Assembly (NCBI RefSeq): GCF_021390645.1
Contig: NZ_JAJEJT010000002.1
Span: 868,001 to 932,000 of the forward strand
Direction of reading: 5' to 3'
DNA length: 64,000 bases
Source: Paraburkholderia flagellata
GTDB taxonomy: Bacteria; Pseudomonadota; Gammaproteobacteria; Burkholderiales; Burkholderiaceae
Shown here: piece after piece, positions 62,050 to 64,000 of the stretch
How positions within the stretch are numbered: the first letter of the stretch is position 1
How the letters are laid out: each line of letters starts with the position of its first letter
Notes under the pieces: generated by a model
The model's database searches: none
Told to the model about the DNA's origin: nothing
The model's input: only the letters and a program-made list of their open reading frames with translations
Translations under genes and position numbers: made by a program

Positions 62050-64000
62050 TTGGCCCGAATCTTTCCGAGTGGGCGCTTTCCAAGCGCCCCCTGGTGGTGT
62101 TCCTGATGATCGCTGCGCTTGTCGCGGGAACGCTGTCATTTCTCCGGTTGGGGCGCGCGGAAGATCCGGTCTTTACATTCCGCACCATGGTGGTGGCCGC
62201 CGCGTGGCCGGGGGCCACCGTCGACGACACGCTCTCGCAGGTGACCGAGCGGCTCGAACGCACGTTGCAGGAGACCCGTCACCTCGATCGCATACGCAGC
62301 TATACGACAGCGGGTCAGACGACGATCTTCGTCGATCTTCTGCAATCCACGCCACCCTCCGAAGTCCAGGACATCTGGTATCAGGTTCGCAAAAACGTGG
62401 GTGATATGCGGCAAACGCTGCCGGCGGGCACGCTCGGGCCGTTCTTCAATGATGACTTCGGCGACACCTACGGCATCATCTACGGATTCACGGCCGACGG
62501 CTACAACATGCGCCAGTTGCGTGATCGCGTCGAGGCGATTCGCTCGCGTTTGCTGCTGGTGCCGGACGTTTCGAAGATCGAGGTCCTGGGCGCGCAGGAC
62601 GAACAGATCTACATCGAGTTCTCGACCACCCGTCTCGCGGGCCTGCGTCTGGACTATCCGACCATCGTCGCGGCATTGAGAGCGCAAAATCTCATCAGGC
62701 CGACCGGCGTCCTGCAAACCGGGCAGGAGCGGGTGTTCTTCAGGGTGACGGGCGCCTTCGATTCCGAACGCGACATCGAGAATGTCAACCTGGTGCTGGG
62801 AGGGCGCATCGTACGCCTGGGCGATATCGCCACCGTCAGACGCGGCTTCGCCGACCCTCCACAGCCCATGTTCCGCGTCAACGGCAAGCCGGCCATCGGG
62901 CTCGCGATCGCCATGCGCGATTCGGGTGACATACTGGCGCTCGGTCGCAACCTGAAGGCCGAGATGGCCGACGCCACCGCGAACCTGCCAGGCGGCATCG
63001 AGCCGTTCCTGGTCGCCAATCAGTCGGATACCGTCGATGTCGCGATCAACGACTTCATGGCGTCGCTCTGGCAGGCCATCATCATCATCCTGGTGTGCAG
63101 CTTCGTAAGTCTGGGCATACGGCCGGGGACGGTGGTGGCATTGTCGATCCCGCTGACGCTCGCGATCGTCTTCGGGGTCATGGACGTCGTGCACATCGAC
63201 CTGCACCGGGTGTCGTTAGGAGCGCTGATCATCGCGTTGACTTTGCTGGTCGACGACGCCATGACCACGGTCGACGCCATGATCAACCGCCTCGCCGCCG
63301 GTGACAGCAAGGATCAGGCCGCGACTTTCGCATACCGCACGCTGGCCGCGCCAATGCTGATCGGCACGCTCGTATCGATATCCAGTTTCGTGCCGATTGG
63401 CTTCGCGAAGAGTTCGGCCGGCGAATATACGTTTTCCATTTTTTCGGTGGTGGCGATCGCACTGCTCGCGTCGTGGTTCGGCGCGGTGATTTTCTCGCCG
63501 CTGGTCGGTGTGGTGATCCTGAAAGCGCCCAAGGCGGAGAAGGAGCCGCGCAAACCCGGCAAAATGCTCACAGCTTATGGCCGCTTCCTGCGTGGCGCGC
63601 TGCGGCTGAGGTGGTTGACGATTGCCATCACGCTCGCGGCGTTCGTGGTGTCGATCTTCCTCGTGCGGTTCGTGCCGCGGCAGTTCTTTCCCGCTTCGGA
63701 CCGGCCCGAACTGACGATGGATCTGACCTTGCGCCAAAACGCGTCCATCCACGCGACCGAAGACCAGGTCGCGCGGCTCGAAGCCATTTTGAAAAGCGAT
63801 CCGGATGTCGATCATTTCAGCAGCTACGTGGGCCGCGGCGCAGTGCGCTTTATTCTCACGCTCAATGCTCAGTTGCCCAATCCGTTTTTCGCACAGATCA
63901 TTGTGGTCGCGAAAAGTCTCGAGGCGCGGGACCGGCTGCAATTGAAACTGGAGAAGATACTGAGCGACCAATTCCCCGGCATCGTCGCTCGCGTGTCGCC
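62046..64000 (+). CDS. RND efflux permease (5' part, cut by window end)
   Basis: The frame opens with GTG at 62046, overlapping the adaptor stop, and stays open to the window end (~651 residues visible of an expected ~1,020). It has ALSKRPLVVFLMIAALVAG (TM1), PGATVDDTLSQVTERLE, GFADPPQPMFRVNGKPAIGLAI, and in TM4 the proton-relay Asp in TLLVDDAMTTVDAM. This is the AcrB-like branch with a shortened style found in many beta-proteobacterial pumps with lipoprotein adaptors. The outer-membrane factor gene is not in the window. Confidence 0.93.
   Translation, partial: MIGPNLSEWALSKRPLVVFLMIAALVAGTLSFLRLGRAEDPVFTFRTMVVAAAWPGATVDDTLSQVTERLERTLQETRHLDRIRSYTTAGQTTIFVDLLQSTPPSEVQDIWYQVRKNVGDMRQTLPAGTLGPFFNDDFGDTYGIIYGFTADGYNMRQLRDRVEAIRSRLLLVPDVSKIEVLGAQDEQIYIEFSTTRLAGLRLDYPTIVAALRAQNLIRPTGVLQTGQERVFFRVTGAFDSERDIENVNLVLGGRIVRLGDIATVRRGFADPPQPMFRVNGKPAIGLAIAMRDSGDILALGRNLKAEMADATANLPGGIEPFLVANQSDTVDVAINDFMASLWQAIIIILVCSFVSLGIRPGTVVALSIPLTLAIVFGVMDVVHIDLHRVSLGALIIALTLLVDDAMTTVDAMINRLAAGDSKDQAATFAYRTLAAPMLIGTLVSISSFVPIGFAKSSAGEYTFSIFSVVAIALLASWFGAVIFSPLVGVVILKAPKAEKEPRKPGKMLTAYGRFLRGALRLRWLTIAITLAAFVVSIFLVRFVPRQFFPASDRPELTMDLTLRQNASIHATEDQVARLEAILKSDPDVDHFSSYVGRGAVRFILTLNAQLPNPFFAQIIVVAKSLEARDRLQLKLEKILSDQFPGIVARVS

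Overview
The window is GC-rich, densely packed chromosomal DNA from a member of the Burkholderiaceae, most likely Paraburkholderia or a close relative. This is inferred from the codon use, a LuxI–RsaL–LuxR quorum-sensing locus of the type known as BraI/RsaL/BraR in plant-associated Paraburkholderia, the five-step hut pathway, and the pca cluster. No rRNA, tRNA, CRISPR array, insertion sequence or prophage was recognised.

Layout. (1) 1–5420: 3' part of a MexEF-OprN-like RND pump whose periplasmic adaptor carries a C-terminal OmpA-like domain, with permease and outer-membrane lipoprotein. (2) 5.5–9.9 kb: small secreted protein, unknown protein, ankyrin protein, AtoE-type transporter, and a divergent 1-Cys peroxiredoxin. 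(3) 9.95–15.0 kb: NitT/TauT-type ABC importer, divergent from a TctDE-like two-component system. (4) 15.2–22.2 kb: hutC and hutU-D-I-F-G, with a perfect HutC-type operator before hutU but no hutH; an NCS1 permease converges on it. (5) 23.8–31.2 kb: phospholipase D-type lipoprotein, a LysR regulator divergent from a gamma-glutamyltransferase and an MHS transporter, a small conserved gene and a 2-hydroxyacid dehydrogenase. (6) 31.4–36.7 kb: a catabolic module of class III CoA-transferase, HMG-CoA-lyase-type enzyme, VOC protein, LysR regulator and a convergent MFS carrier. (7) 36.9–41.6 kb: EgtB-like enzyme, FNR-type regulator, universal stress protein and DHA2-family exporter. (8) 41.75–44.98 kb: the quorum-sensing locus plus two small genes. 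(9) 45.1–46.8 kb: serine acetyltransferase and GTP cyclohydrolase I. (10) 46.8–52.2 kb: LysR regulator divergent from pcaI-pcaJ-pcaB-pcaD-pcaC (beta-ketoadipate pathway, without pcaHG and pcaF). (11) 52.2–59.8 kb: TrxR-like ferredoxin-NADP reductase, small gene, omega-aminotransferase divergent from a MocR regulator, DNA polymerase II and a LysE-type exporter. (12) 59.8–64.0 kb: a gene-poor stretch with a possible small membrane protein, then a second RND pump (lipoprotein adaptor and truncated permease).

The window looks like a metabolic generalist's chromosome, combining aromatic, histidine and organic-acid catabolism with efflux and cell–cell signalling. Two regulatory observations stand out. 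A 34-bp compound operator before pcaI (PcaR-like) recurs, 30 of 34 bases identical, upstream of the distant AtoE-type transporter and in the same orientation relative to that gene. An 11-bp direct repeat with a 40-bp period lies between the aminotransferase and its MocR regulator, which is GabR-like geometry. No obviously new multi-gene system such as a defence island was found.
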